Source: a virus
Direction: 5' to 3' (one strand)
Virus record (IMG/VR): IMGVR_UViG_3300029787_000032
Location: 1 to 62,121 of that record
Length of the DNA stretch: 62,121 bases
Position 1 is the first letter of the stretch. Every line of letters begins with the position of its first letter. This document shows positions 17,549-25,201 of the stretch, in pieces. The notes below the pieces were generated by a model. The model had not been told where the DNA came from. It saw only the letters and a program-made list of their open reading frames with translations, and searched no databases. Both the position numbers and the translations under genes were made by a program.

Positions 17549-18794
17549 CTTCTAGCTCTCTGTTAAGTTTTTGTCTAACTGCTTCAAAGTGCGGTTCCCA
17601 ATCTTCATCATTGCCTGTTTCAAAGTCACCAAATTCAATGTCGTTAATCCAGATTCTGTTGTCTGAAGTTTTAAGTGTATAGACAGGTTCTATTCTATCT
17701 GTAAGCACTCCGTGTTTACTATCTTCAACAGCAACAAAATTACCGTCTTCTATTACCCAGTGTGAACCAGAAACAAAAACGTCTTTGTAGTTATAAATTG
17801 TTTGTGGCAAACCTTGCATTGTCATTTGAACAATTCCGCCTTTGGTGTTATCTCCTAGTTCAACAGTGGTAATTTCTTTTGTAGTCCCGTCCGCCATTTC
17901 AATTAAAGTACCTGCAACAAAACAACTGCTTCCGCCGGGTCCGCCGGGTCCGCCGGGTCCGCCGGGTCCGCCGCCTCCGCCTCCGGGTCTATTTGGACCT
18001 TCTCCCGGTGGTGGTCCGGGATTATTAGGTGGTCGTGTTACAGGCGGTGCTGCCACGGGTGGAGGTGGAGGTGGTGGTATGTAAGGTTGAATGATATCAG
18101 GAGATTGATTTGCGAGCATCTCTTGTCTTTTTCTTATGGATTCAAAAAAATCTCTTTCAGCTTCTTGTTGTAAAATAGTTTTGTAATTAACTTCAGGTTG
18201 AATACTGTCTGGTCCAAACAACTGTTCTAATGTCGGAGTTGATGTTCCTTTCGTGTACGTAAGTGCATCTAAATTTCGTCTACCAAAATCTGCACTCGGT
18301 CCGTAACCGTATGTATAAGGATTAGGAACACTGAATGGAGAACTCCCCGGAGCTGGTAAACCACCGGGTCTTACAGGTGTTGGAGCAGTTGTTGGAGGTG
18401 GAGTTGGTCCTCCGGGAGGTCTTGGAGTAATAGGAGGTCCGCCTATAATTGGTAAAGGAACATTAATAGGAGGTGGTTTTTTACCTCCGGGTTTTTTACC
18501 TCCGGGTTTAGGTTTTGGTTTAGTAATAGGAAAAGGAACTGGATTAGGCATGATATTAATAGGGTAAGGTGTGATAGGAGATCCAAATGGAGGCATAGAG
18601 CCACCTGTGTATGTTGTGCTCCCGCCCGGTCCTTGTGTTTTCGTTCCACCACCTGCAAGATAGTTTGCCAAAGTTGCTGCACCGTCTGGATCAAGAGTGT
18701 TTTCTATTCCATAGTTTCCAGACACATTCATAATCTTTTGAAGAAGACCTCCTAGGCCATATCCCATTCGAAAAGATTTCATGCTGTAGCTCAT
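17532..18794 (-). CDS. Pro/Gly-rich protein with C-terminal Hint (Hedgehog/intein) domain
   Basis: 420 residues. Residues ~50-285 are low complexity: Pro-rich, with KPGGKKPGGKK repeats, a PPPPPPP run and a collagen-like (GGP)n tract. From Cys291 to the end is a Hint-type domain: CFVAGTLIEMADGTTKEI (intein block A with nucleophile Cys and GD after it), VSGSHWVIEDGN (block B-like His), and NRIWINDIEFGDFETGND near the end. Hint domains carry out self-cleavage or splicing. The usual terminal His-Asn pair is not obvious, so cleavage without splicing is more likely. It lies in the head module and is a candidate self-processed virion protein. Confidence 0.8.
   Translation of the reverse strand: MSYSMKSFRMGYGLGGLLQKIMNVSGNYGIENTLDPDGAATLANYLAGGGTKTQGPGGSTTYTGGSMPPFGSPITPYPINIMPNPVPFPITKPKPKPGGKKPGGKKPPPINVPLPIIGGPPITPRPPGGPTPPPTTAPTPVRPGGLPAPGSSPFSVPNPYTYGYGPSADFGRRNLDALTYTKGTSTPTLEQLFGPDSIQPEVNYKTILQQEAERDFFESIRKRQEMLANQSPDIIQPYIPPPPPPPVAAPPVTRPPNNPGPPPGEGPNRPGGGGGGPGGPGGPGGPGGSSCFVAGTLIEMADGTTKEITTVELGDNTKGGIVQMTMQGLPQTIYNYKDVFVSGSHWVIEDGNFVAVEDSKHGVLTDRIEPVYTLKTSDNRIWINDIEFGDFETGNDEDWEPHFEAVRQKLNRELEDARGK
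17930..17969. repeat. 9-bp tandem repeat encoding the Gly-Gly-Pro tract
   Basis: The unit TCCGCCGGG repeats four times in a row and then decays into CCGCCTCCG units. It encodes GGP triplets just before the Hint cysteine and is the most GC-rich stretch in a GC-poor gene, so length variation by slippage is likely. Confidence 0.85.
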
Positions 18795-18843
18795 TTGATG
18801 TTCCTATAACTTACCCTTGTAGTGCTGACTCAGAATACTGTTT

Positions 18844-18987
18844 TTATTGTTTCTCGTCAACTTTCTTTTCTTTGAGTCTGTCCCAAAACTCGTCTAAGGC
18901 GTTGTGCTCGCAGTTTGCACATTTGCATACAGCACACTGACCATTATTACCGCAATGACACTCGTGTTCGCAATTTCGGCACAACAC
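18844..18987 (-). CDS. Cysteine-rich 47-residue metal-binding-type protein
   Basis: Starts at GTG (or the next codon, TTG) just after the preceding stop. The product reads LCRNCEHECHCGNNGQCAVC, then KCANCEHNALDEFWDRLKEKKVDEKQ: eight Cys and three His in 28 residues, followed by an acidic/basic helix. The spacing of CxxC pairs strongly suggests bound zinc, as in a double zinc knuckle or metallothionein. No ATG is available and the ribosome site is weak, so the exact start is uncertain. It separates the basic-protein run from the Hint-domain gene. Confidence 0.65.
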   Translation of the reverse strand: MLCRNCEHECHCGNNGQCAVCKCANCEHNALDEFWDRLKEKKVDEKQ

Positions 18988-18990
18988 GTG

Positions 18991-19272
18991 TTAGCAATTC
19001 CATTTTCGTAAAGATTTATTGATCCTAGAATTTGGATCACGTGCTGTTTTTGCACTTGTGCGTCTTTTTTTCATGCCTTTCATACGTGCGCAAAACGATT
19101 TACGTCGTTTTGATGCTTTGGAACCTTTTTTTAATTTAGATGGTTTAGTTGTGACTGCTGTTTTTAATTTTGAATTGGGATTTGCAGCTCTGTATGACGC
19201 AACACCTTTTTTGTTTAGTCCTCCGGACTTACTTTTTCCTTCTTTTCGTTGCCATGCTGGTGTTTTTGCCAT
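18991..19272 (-). CDS. Small basic protein, DUF6321-like
   Basis: 93 residues, ~35% Lys/Arg: TPAWQRKEGKSKSGGLNKKGVASYRAANPNSKL, TTKPSKLKKGSKASKRRKSFCARMKGMKKRR, and ending INKSLRKWNC. The AWQRKEGK...GGLNKKG...RRKSFCARM...LRKWxC layout is a conserved family in marine phages (I place it with DUF6321 by memory of the pattern). Function unknown; the charge suggests nucleic acid binding, possibly packaged with DNA. Confidence 0.75.
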   Translation of the reverse strand: MAKTPAWQRKEGKSKSGGLNKKGVASYRAANPNSKLKTAVTTKPSKLKKGSKASKRRKSFCARMKGMKKRRTSAKTARDPNSRINKSLRKWNC

Positions 19273-19363
19273 GTTTTCCTCTTATTTATTTTGTTTTTTA
19301 GCCTACTTATTGGAAAATTCTTGTAAGTTGACGTTATCCATTCATTTCCTACCTTTGTCGGCT

Positions 19364-19669
19364 TCACGGTTTCCTTAAATGCTGCTTGTATTTACGTATT
19401 GAGCCTCCATTTAAGGCTTTTTTGCGTTTTGCAAACGTTTTTACGTTTGTTGGCTTGCCTCCGGGATTACCCGCGGCTCGTTTTCTGCTGACAGCACTCG
19501 CCTTTTGCGACTTTGTCATTCGTGTGGCCTTTGCAAGTGGTACGCATTTTGGATATTTCCTCTTTGATCCCTTGCTTCTTCCGCATGGCTGGTATTTCCC
19601 ATTCTTCTTGGGTGCTCCAATGTCCACCCACTTCTCTTTGACCCATGCTCTTAACCCCTTCTTGGCCAT
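19364..19669 (-). CDS. Small basic protein, DUF5872-like
   Basis: 101 residues: KGLRAWVKEKWVDIGAPKKNGKYQPCGRSKG, then KRKYPKCVPLAKATRMTKSQKASAVSRKRAAGNPGG and a basic tail. The EKWVDIGxPKKxGKYxPCGRSKG...YPKCVP signature is a known short domain of unknown function in viruses and bacteria. Two cysteines in CGR and KCVP may bind metal. It is one of seven neighbouring strongly basic proteins. Confidence 0.75.
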   Translation of the reverse strand: MAKKGLRAWVKEKWVDIGAPKKNGKYQPCGRSKGSKRKYPKCVPLAKATRMTKSQKASAVSRKRAAGNPGGKPTNVKTFAKRKKALNGGSIRKYKQHLRKP

Positions 19670-19899
19670 CAGACATACTTGGTTACTTTACGACGGTTAC
19701 TCATAACCGCCCCACAACCTTTTGCTATACCACCTTTGCCCAAAGTGATACGTCCGCCTTGTGCTTTCTTTTTTTTCTTACCACCCGGTGTAACTTTGCC
19801 TGAACATACAGCTGATGCATACATATTAGCGTACGCTGAAGGATAAACCTTAAACTTACGCTTCGCTGCTGCTTTACCTTTTGGACAAAGTTTTCCCAT
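19669..19899 (-). CDS. Small basic protein with GGRI motif
   Basis: 76 residues: MGKLCPKGKAAAKRKFKVYPSAYANMYASAVCSGK, then KKKKKAQGGRITLGKGGIAKGCGAVMSNRRKVTKYV. The YPSAYANMYASAVCSGK core recurs in many marine phages. Four Cys (KLCP, AVCSG, KGCG) could form a zinc site. It carries a GGRITLGKGG version of the Gly-rich motif seen elsewhere in the genome. Overlaps both neighbours by one base. Confidence 0.75.
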   Translation of the reverse strand: MGKLCPKGKAAAKRKFKVYPSAYANMYASAVCSGKVTPGGKKKKKAQGGRITLGKGGIAKGCGAVMSNRRKVTKYV

Positions 19900-20414
19900 T
19901 ATGCACTCTTAGTTGTTTTCTTTTTCTTTTTCTTTAAAAGAGCAAAATCTACTTTAGATATTTTACCGTCTTTGTTAGCGTCTAATTTTTTTTGACCCCC
20001 TACCAATTTGCCTTTTTTATACCCCTCACGACCTTTTCTCTTTTGAAGCCGTAAACGTGATTTGTCCGAAGTAGAAAGACGTTTTTTAGCCTGTCCTTTT
20101 GTTCCGGGTTTCTTTTTTACAGTATATTTTTTACCAACATTTTTAGCTTCACCTAAACCTAGTCTTGATCTTTGATTTTCTGCTTTAGATAGAAAACGCG
20201 CAGGGTCAATCATAAGTCCTTCTTTAGAAGTGTTAGTTCTTCTAGCTTTTGACAGTGCTTTTCTAAGCTGTTGTACAGGAGTTGATAAGTAAGAAGGTTT
20301 CTGTGGTGTCTTACGACTTTTTTTCTGAGACCCTCCTCTTGGTCTTGATGGTCTAATTCTTTTTGAGCCAATGTTATCCATAGTAGTTTTTCCTAATTGT
20401 GAACGGTTAATCAT
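19899..20414 (-). CDS. Basic protein with C-terminal EF-hand-like loop
   Basis: 171 residues (or 160 from the ATG at 20381, which has a nearby AGGA). It is highly basic throughout. Near the C-terminus KLDANKDGKISKVDFALLKK matches a single EF-hand/dockerin calcium loop: D-x-N-x-D-G-x-I-S-x-x-D. The rest is disordered (Arg/Lys/Ser/Thr). Its function is unknown. Calcium sensing by a DNA-binding virion protein is only a speculation from composition. Confidence 0.65.
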   Translation of the reverse strand: MINRSQLGKTTMDNIGSKRIRPSRPRGGSQKKSRKTPQKPSYLSTPVQQLRKALSKARRTNTSKEGLMIDPARFLSKAENQRSRLGLGEAKNVGKKYTVKKKPGTKGQAKKRLSTSDKSRLRLQKRKGREGYKKGKLVGGQKKLDANKDGKISKVDFALLKKKKKKTTKSA

Positions 20415-20426
20415 AAATATAAACGA

Positions 20427-21065
20427 TTACTCTTGCTCTTTCAAGCCGTAAAAGTAATTATCGTCGTCGCCCGCTGTCCACTTACTCTCTGTCTCTACAT
20501 TATACTCAATCGTTGATACCTTAAAGTCAGGTACAGTAAGTTTCGCCGGGCTCAATGACTTGTCATAGAACAAGCATCGATTGTTAGGTTGCGCTGCAAA
20601 ATGTTTATTGTCAAGTAGCAAAATGTTAAATGACTTATGTTCCTCGGGAATTTCTGCATAGCCGGTGTTTAATGTGTTCTTATCAGCATGACAGTTGTCA
20701 ATGGTGAACAAATATTCCCCGGTGTGCCATTTTTTAGAGGGGGATAAATACTTAGCTTTGCATCCTGATATGGATGCTTTTTCAATTACAGCTAAGTCGT
20801 AATCAAAGGCGTCCCACAGCTCTAGTTCTTCAAGTGGTAAGTCTAGATCAGTTGGTTCATCTACAAAAGCGGAAATCGGAAGTTTATCATAAAGCGCACC
20901 GTACTCAGGCAAATAGGTTTCGAAGTAGAGCGCTCGACCTTGTATCGATTTGCACGTGATCCACACTCCTTCTGTGAACTCGCCGTGTCCTTTTTGATGA
21001 TCATAGAGATATTGTTTCTTAACGTGAACCTTAACGGGAGGAAGATTGGCAACGAGAAAGGCCAT
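20427..21065 (-). CDS. Conserved unknown protein in the terminase-portal interval
   Basis: 212 residues, acidic, unlike its basic neighbours. Beta-rich start MAFLVANLPPVKVHVKKQYLYDHQKGHGEFTEGVWITCKS, then Glu/Asp-rich linker, KKWHTGEYLFTIDNCHADKNTLNTGYAEIPEEHKSFNILLLDNKHFAAQPNNRCLFYD near the end. Proteins with the HKSFN-LLLDN-HFAAQPNNR core are common in marine phages but uncharacterised. The gene begins 2 bases from the next basic gene, in the same transcript. Confidence 0.7.
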   Translation of the reverse strand: MAFLVANLPPVKVHVKKQYLYDHQKGHGEFTEGVWITCKSIQGRALYFETYLPEYGALYDKLPISAFVDEPTDLDLPLEELELWDAFDYDLAVIEKASISGCKAKYLSPSKKWHTGEYLFTIDNCHADKNTLNTGYAEIPEEHKSFNILLLDNKHFAAQPNNRCLFYDKSLSPAKLTVPDFKVSTIEYNVETESKWTAGDDDNYFYGLKEQE

Positions 21066-21067
21066 GA

Positions 21068-21394
21068 CTATTTTAAATTTTTATGTTTGATAGGTTTGCT
21101 GCCTCCTGCAGCTCCTACGGCCACCACTCCAGCGCCAGCGCCAGCGGCGATTCCTGCACCTTGTTTAAGATTAGGCTTATTAAACCCTGTTGTGACTTTT
21201 GTTTCTGTTGTTTCTGTTGTTTTCTTTTTAGTTGTTTTCTTTTTAGTTGTTTTCTTTTTAGGTGTTTTCTTTTTAGGTTTTATTTTAGGTGTTTTCTTTT
21301 TAATTTTAATTTTAGGTTTCTTTTTTCCAGTAACTTTATTTACCACTTTTTTCGCAGCTTTTTTAGCTGTATCTAAAATTAATTTTTTTACCAT
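21068..21394 (-). CDS. Lys-rich small protein with C-terminal Gly/Ala segment
   Basis: 108 residues. MVKKLILDTAKKAAKKVVNKVTGKKKPKIK is followed by repeats of KKKT and PKIKPKKK, then GAGIAAGAGAGVVAVGAAGG near the end, which could be a weak membrane segment. The VTGKKKPKIK stretch is shared with the next two upstream genes, showing local duplication. The DNA has a 15-base repeat (TTTTCTTTTTAGTTG) copied several times. Function unknown; possible packaged DNA-binding protein. Confidence 0.7.
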   Translation of the reverse strand: MVKKLILDTAKKAAKKVVNKVTGKKKPKIKIKKKTPKIKPKKKTPKKKTTKKKTTKKKTTETTETKVTTGFNKPNLKQGAGIAAGAGAGVVAVGAAGGSKPIKHKNLK

Positions 21395-21404
21395 TATCGT
21401 CTCC

Positions 21405-21743
21405 TTAATTTTTTAATAGACTTTTTAATATTTTTTTATTTTTTTCTTTAAACTTTAATCCAATTTCTGGTTTTGATCTACCCACTCTTCTATTTGGATT
21501 TCTGTTTTTGTATATTGCCTCTTGAATAGCTTTTGTTTTTTCTTTACCAGACAAAGATTTCTTCTTTGCAATCTGAGCTATTCTCCTTGTCCGTGGTGCG
21601 TTTTCCGGATTTGTTTTAGCGCCGCCACGAAGTTCTATCTTTTCTTTTTTAGGCTTAGTCTTCTTTTTAATCTTAGGCTTCTTTTTTCCAGTAACTTTGT
21701 CCGCTACTTTCTTTGCAACCTTTTTTATAATTTTTTTCTTCAT
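21405..21743 (-). CDS. Lys-rich small protein, paralogue of neighbours
   Basis: 112 residues: MKKKIIKKVAKKVADKVTGKKKPKIKKK, then a helical C-terminal half (RRIAQIAKKKSLSGKEKTKAIQEAIYKN). The first 30 residues closely match those of the 21068-21394 gene product, so the pair arose by duplication. Strongly basic, no membrane segment. Function unknown. Confidence 0.7.
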   Translation of the reverse strand: MKKKIIKKVAKKVADKVTGKKKPKIKKKTKPKKEKIELRGGAKTNPENAPRTRRIAQIAKKKSLSGKEKTKAIQEAIYKNRNPNRRVGRSKPEIGLKFKEKNKKILKSLLKN

Positions 21744-21745
21744 GA

Positions 21746-22216
21746 CTAATCTTTTTTTCTAAATAACGATCCTACTTTTTTTGGTTTCTTAGCTTTGGAC
21801 GTTACAGCTTTACCAGACTTATCACGGACCGCGAAACCTTTTTTGTCACGCACTGCATTTGATTTTGCACCACGTCCTTTAAACTTATCACGAGCATCAG
21901 GTAATGCTTTTGCTTTAACTTTTGCTTTAACTTTTGTCTTTGACTTTGTTCTAGACTCTGTAGGTAATTTACGTTTCGTTGGCTCTGCTTTGGCGTCTTT
22001 GTTACTTTTTAGTTTATTTAAAGTTCCAATAGTGGCTGCACCACCTAGACCTATTCCTAAAGCATATTTCTCTGCTCTGGTCATGTCTTTAACACTTTTA
22101 ATCTTTCTTGTTTTAAAGCTCTTAGGATTATTTAATTTAATTTTAGGTTTCTTTTTTGGTTTAAGAAAATCTTTTCCTTTTTTTATTACCTGTTTAGCAA
22201 TTTCTTTTTTCGCCAT
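21746..22216 (-). CDS. Lys-rich protein preceding terminase-distal cluster
   Basis: 156 residues: MAKKEIAKQVIKKGKDFLKPKKKPKIKLNN, then a short hydrophobic segment (EKYALGIGLGGAATIGTLNKL) and a long basic tail with TKVKAKVKAKAL and two RDKKGFAVRDKSG-like repeats. The KKKPKIK motif links it to the two following proteins. It lies 12 bases after the terminase gene. Possibly a minor head protein; function unknown. Confidence 0.7.
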   Translation of the reverse strand: MAKKEIAKQVIKKGKDFLKPKKKPKIKLNNPKSFKTRKIKSVKDMTRAEKYALGIGLGGAATIGTLNKLKSNKDAKAEPTKRKLPTESRTKSKTKVKAKVKAKALPDARDKFKGRGAKSNAVRDKKGFAVRDKSGKAVTSKAKKPKKVGSLFRKKD

Positions 22217-22228
22217 GTTGTTCTCCTT

Positions 22229-23737
22229 TTAATAATAGACCTTTGGCCGTTGGTCGATGGGCGTGTCCTCATAATCTTGTCTCAATTGAATCAAGCCCGA
22301 TTGTCTGAATCTTAACAGAGCCTGTGTGACTGTGTCAACATAATCATCGTTCTCCCCAAATGGAAACGCCGCACACTCTTCTATCACTTCTTCAGCGAAA
22401 CGTCTACCCTCTGGATAATAAATCATGCCCGCTTCAAACATGGGTGATACTGCGTTGACCCTTGTTGTTTTATCGTTACCTCTGGTTGGTGTATAATTTG
22501 TTACGGGTATTCCTGATCGTCTAAGTTCATCGGACAACGGCATACCGCTTGACTTGGCCTCAATCAACACCATCTCAGGTTCCCAATAATTATATTCTTT
22601 GTAGGCAATCTCTTTTAGTTCAGGAAAGTCCCATCGTCCGCGCTGCGCATCCAACAAGATTAACGCTGGCCGGTGTTCGTCAGGACTGAATATACCCCAT
22701 GTTGTAATCGCACTGTAGTCAGCAGTCTCCTTCTTACTGAAGGCTGTATCGTAGCTTTGAATAATATATTGCAGAGCAGGAATATCTTTATCATCCCACG
22801 GCTGCCACCAGTCTCGTTTAAGGATAGCACCTTCTTCTGATGTCGGCTGCTGCATCCACTGTGCGTTCCATTTTGTAATCGCAAGTGATGCCTTAACACT
22901 CTCTAATTCTTCTAGCTTCCAATACTCAGGCCATGTTGGTCCACCACTGTCCATGATTGCCGGGAACTCGACAACCTCCCACTGATCGGCTTTTGGTTCA
23001 ACTTGTGCCTTTATCAATTGTCCTGTCAAATCAATCGTCGACCAACGTGTCATCACAAGAACGATTGCGCCGCCCGGCTGCAAACGTTGACGAGGACCTG
23101 ATGTATACCACTCGTAAGCGTTTTCCATGGCCGTTGTCGATAGTGCGTCTTGCTCTGAATGTGGATCATCAATAATTAATAAATCAGCACCACGACCTGT
23201 AATCGCACCACCGACACCGGCAGCGAAGTATTCGCCACCCGCACTTGTGTCCCAACGACCGGCAGCTTTTGAATCTGCTTGTAACATTGTTTCAGGAAAC
23301 ACTTCCTTATAATCACTTGAGTCAATCAACTGTTTGGTTTTACGACCGAACCGTTGTGAAAGTTCCGCGGTGTGAGACGTTTGTATAATTTTCGTTTGTG
23401 GATTTTTTCCCATAATATATGCAGGGAAAAGGTATGACGCAAACTCAGATTTGGTATGTCTAGGAGGCATATTAACTATAAGCCGCTTTAGGGTCCCATC
23501 TGCAATTTTATTAAATTTTTCTGCAATAATTTTATGGTGTCTACCTTCCACGAACCCCGGCCAAACGGATTTTACAAAAGACATAAAATCTTCTTTTGCA
23601 TTCTGATTTAATTCTATTTTTTTATTTCGTTTATATAATTCAAGGAAACGCTTAACTTCTTTATCGCCTAGTTTTTTTCTTAACTCGGGATTTGTTAAAA
23701 TTTCGTTTAATCTTTCTTCCAAACCAATTTCTGGCAT
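22229..23737 (-). CDS. terL: Terminase large subunit
   Basis: 502 residues. ATPase domain: Walker A-like PPRHTKS at 91-97, Walker B LLIIDDP with Asp190-Asp191, and coupling motif region VLVMTRWS at ~227. Nuclease domain (RNase H fold): Asp330 (SYDTAFS), Glu393 (IEAKSSG) and a late Asp in NDDYVDT. It translocates DNA into the procapsid and cuts the concatemer. Its small-subunit partner is encoded 7 kb away on the other strand. The upstream spacer carries the first 30-bp repeat. Confidence 0.95.
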   Translation of the reverse strand: MPEIGLEERLNEILTNPELRKKLGDKEVKRFLELYKRNKKIELNQNAKEDFMSFVKSVWPGFVEGRHHKIIAEKFNKIADGTLKRLIVNMPPRHTKSEFASYLFPAYIMGKNPQTKIIQTSHTAELSQRFGRKTKQLIDSSDYKEVFPETMLQADSKAAGRWDTSAGGEYFAAGVGGAITGRGADLLIIDDPHSEQDALSTTAMENAYEWYTSGPRQRLQPGGAIVLVMTRWSTIDLTGQLIKAQVEPKADQWEVVEFPAIMDSGGPTWPEYWKLEELESVKASLAITKWNAQWMQQPTSEEGAILKRDWWQPWDDKDIPALQYIIQSYDTAFSKKETADYSAITTWGIFSPDEHRPALILLDAQRGRWDFPELKEIAYKEYNYWEPEMVLIEAKSSGMPLSDELRRSGIPVTNYTPTRGNDKTTRVNAVSPMFEAGMIYYPEGRRFAEEVIEECAAFPFGENDDYVDTVTQALLRFRQSGLIQLRQDYEDTPIDQRPKVYY

Positions 23738-23860
23738 ACTCTATGTCCACATTGTTATAACACAGTATATACAAAACATTCTGCGCAAAAGGGGGTGTTG
23801 ACGAATTTTACAGCAATCAATCTAGTTTGGCAAGAGTTACAGGTACCCTACAGCTTTTCA

Positions 23861-23890
23861 GGGTGGGTGGGCCCTCGAGCTAGCAGGCGT
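23861..23890 (+). repeat. 30-bp GC-rich repeat, copy 1
   Basis: Most diverged copy: GGGTGGGTGGGCCC, variable middle TCGAGCTA, GCAGGCGT. It lies between the terminase start and the hairpin past the DUF932 gene. Nine copies of this 30-base unit occur in spacers between 23861 and 27476, all in the same orientation; the shared frame is GGGAGGGTGGGCCC, a variable tetramer to hexamer, then CCGTCAAGCGT. Confidence 0.85.
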
Positions 23891-23900
23891 ATACTACATG

Positions 23901-23928
23901 TAGTAGGTAGCCCGAAGGCTACCCACTA
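23901..23928 (-). terminator. 12-bp hairpin with UUCG loop after the DUF932 gene
   Basis: Minus strand TAGTGGGTAGCC / GGCTACCTACTA pairs over 12 bases (one G-U) around TTCG, 20 bases past the stop. No T-tract follows, so termination may be partial. The arm overlaps the perfect 14-base palindrome TACTACATGTAGTA at 23892-23905. Confidence 0.65.
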
Positions 23929-23947
23929 GATGATGTGTCAAGAGAAA

Positions 23948-24790
23948 TTAGGCTACTAATTGCATAAAGTCTTGAGACTGTAACAATTTTGTCACATCCA
24001 TTTGACGAGACAAGTACACGTTATTAACGTCTGCGGTCTTGCGTGCCTCGTGATGCGTTGCCCACTCGGTTACACCATTGTAGACGCTGTATAAGTCAAT
24101 CTTATCAATAGAGCCTCGGTTATTACTCTCGACGTATTCCATGATTTGATTTTCTTTTACTTCATTCTTTGCAATGGTATTTTTAAGAGTGTTTCTAATC
24201 GTCTTAAGATCTACCACTGTATTAGCATAAGTTTGAAGTTGTTTATCAAAATGATCTACAGCACTTTTAAACATACTAATTTTATTGTACTCGTTTCCAA
24301 ATACATCGCTGTTAGTGTGTTTTTTAAATGCTTGAACACCAGAGTCTTTATCTAATGCAACCATTCCGTTTAAACATACAAGACGCATTAAGCCAAAACA
24401 TATAGAGGCTTTCCTTGAGCCGTCATAACTATTGATTAAAGTTATTTGAGCTTTTACGGCATCGCCTTCAACTGGGTTAATAACTTCTCTATTAAATGTC
24501 ATAGTTCGAGAATTAACCCCACCATATGCCCATTTGCGGTCGACTATTCCTACGTCCGCTATATTAACACCATTCTCAATTAATCGAGCGTTGATGTTTT
24601 CTAGCATAGTATCAGTTCTATTAATGTGATACTGACCAGCAAAATTGCCTATTCGTTTATTATTAACAAACACGTCTTGCCCTAAGTACTGCATGCCATC
24701 GATTACGGCATTAGTTCTCATTTCAATTTGATCGTCTTGAAATACTGACAAATCATGAATGTTACTATGTTTTACTTTTACGTTTTCCAT
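23948..24790 (-). CDS. DUF932-family protein
   Basis: 280 residues. The central ICFGLMRLVCLNGMVALDKDSG and the preceding FNREVINPVEGDAVKAQITLINSYDGSRKAS match the DUF932 (phage/plasmid YfjQ-like) family, whose members occur on phages, plasmids and integrative elements with no settled biochemical role. The C-terminal half is helical. It is the first minus-strand gene next to the repeat-rich divergent spacer, so it is probably early. Confidence 0.82.
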   Translation of the reverse strand: MENVKVKHSNIHDLSVFQDDQIEMRTNAVIDGMQYLGQDVFVNNKRIGNFAGQYHINRTDTMLENINARLIENGVNIADVGIVDRKWAYGGVNSRTMTFNREVINPVEGDAVKAQITLINSYDGSRKASICFGLMRLVCLNGMVALDKDSGVQAFKKHTNSDVFGNEYNKISMFKSAVDHFDKQLQTYANTVVDLKTIRNTLKNTIAKNEVKENQIMEYVESNNRGSIDKIDLYSVYNGVTEWATHHEARKTADVNNVYLSRQMDVTKLLQSQDFMQLVA

Positions 24791-25067
24791 ATTATTACTT
24801 TCTGAGATCTTTGATCCCTGTTAGATTACGGGCGCATTATTGCTCCCGCTTGTTTGAGATTTAAGAGCTTAGGCTCCGAGCTGGAAACCAGATTGAGTAT
24901 ATAGCTAATCAAAGTCCGATTTTGTAAACTATATAAACCGCCTACCAGACAACGAAAATTATATAGATTTATACTATATAAGCAAGTACTTTATATTAAA
25001 TAATATAGGTCTATATCTTGTATGTATCAGACTGATATACACAAGTTCAATTTTTTTTTTTTTTTGT
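24791..25067. other. AT-rich divergent spacer, candidate regulatory or origin region
   Basis: About 280 bases without a gene between the DUF932 gene and the plus-strand gene at 25202. It has strings of TATATA-type sequence, an imperfect 13-base inverted repeat TTGTATGTATCAG / CTGATATACACAA (25021-25047), the word CAGACAACG that recurs in two other spacers, and a run of 15 T at 25051-25065 just before the tandem repeat copies. Low melting temperature plus adjacent repeats fits an origin or early control region; this is inference. Confidence 0.45.
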
Positions 25068-25131
25068 AATGGTGGGTGGGCCCTAGAGTTGTCAAGCGTA
25101 ATGGTGGGTGGGCCCTAGAGTTGTCAAGCGT
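25068..25131 (+). repeat. 30-bp repeat, copies 2 and 3 in exact tandem
   Basis: Two identical 32-base units (25068-25099 and 25100-25131), each AAT plus GGTGGGTGGGCCC, TAGAGTT and GTCAAGCGT. Exact identity suggests recent duplication. The last GTCAAGCGT forms one arm of the inverted repeat at 25125-25147. Confidence 0.92.
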
Positions 25132-25147
25132 TAAAAAATAACGCTTG
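25125..25147. promoter_or_regulatory. Inverted repeat next to plus-strand promoter
   Basis: CAAGCGTTA and TAACGCTTG are perfect nine-base arms around AAAAA. The left arm is the end of repeat copy 3, the right arm overlaps the -35 box of the promoter at 25145. It is a candidate operator that ties the repeats to control of the 25202 gene. Confidence 0.5.
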
Positions 25148-25173
25148 TCATCTTTCGTTATCTACTATAGAAT
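25145..25173 (+). promoter_or_regulatory. Sigma70-type promoter with TTATCTACT box
   Basis: TTGTCA (25145-25150), 17 bases, TAGAAT (25168-25173). The spacer holds TTATCTACT (25158-25166), a box that recurs at 26766, 27293 and, as a full dyad, at 35308-35334. Drives the 25202-25507 gene. Confidence 0.6.
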
Positions 25174-25201
25174 ATGGGATATTAGAAAGGAGGTGATTAG
25201 A

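Noticed and set aside
17532-18794. A true intein inserted in a host protein
   Set aside because: The Hint domain is C-terminal with no downstream extein and lacks the usual terminal His-Asn, so protein splicing is unlikely.
19273-19363. A 12-codon frame (MDNVNLQEFSNK) between two basic-protein genes
   Set aside because: Has a plausible ribosome site but is too short to support without comparative data.
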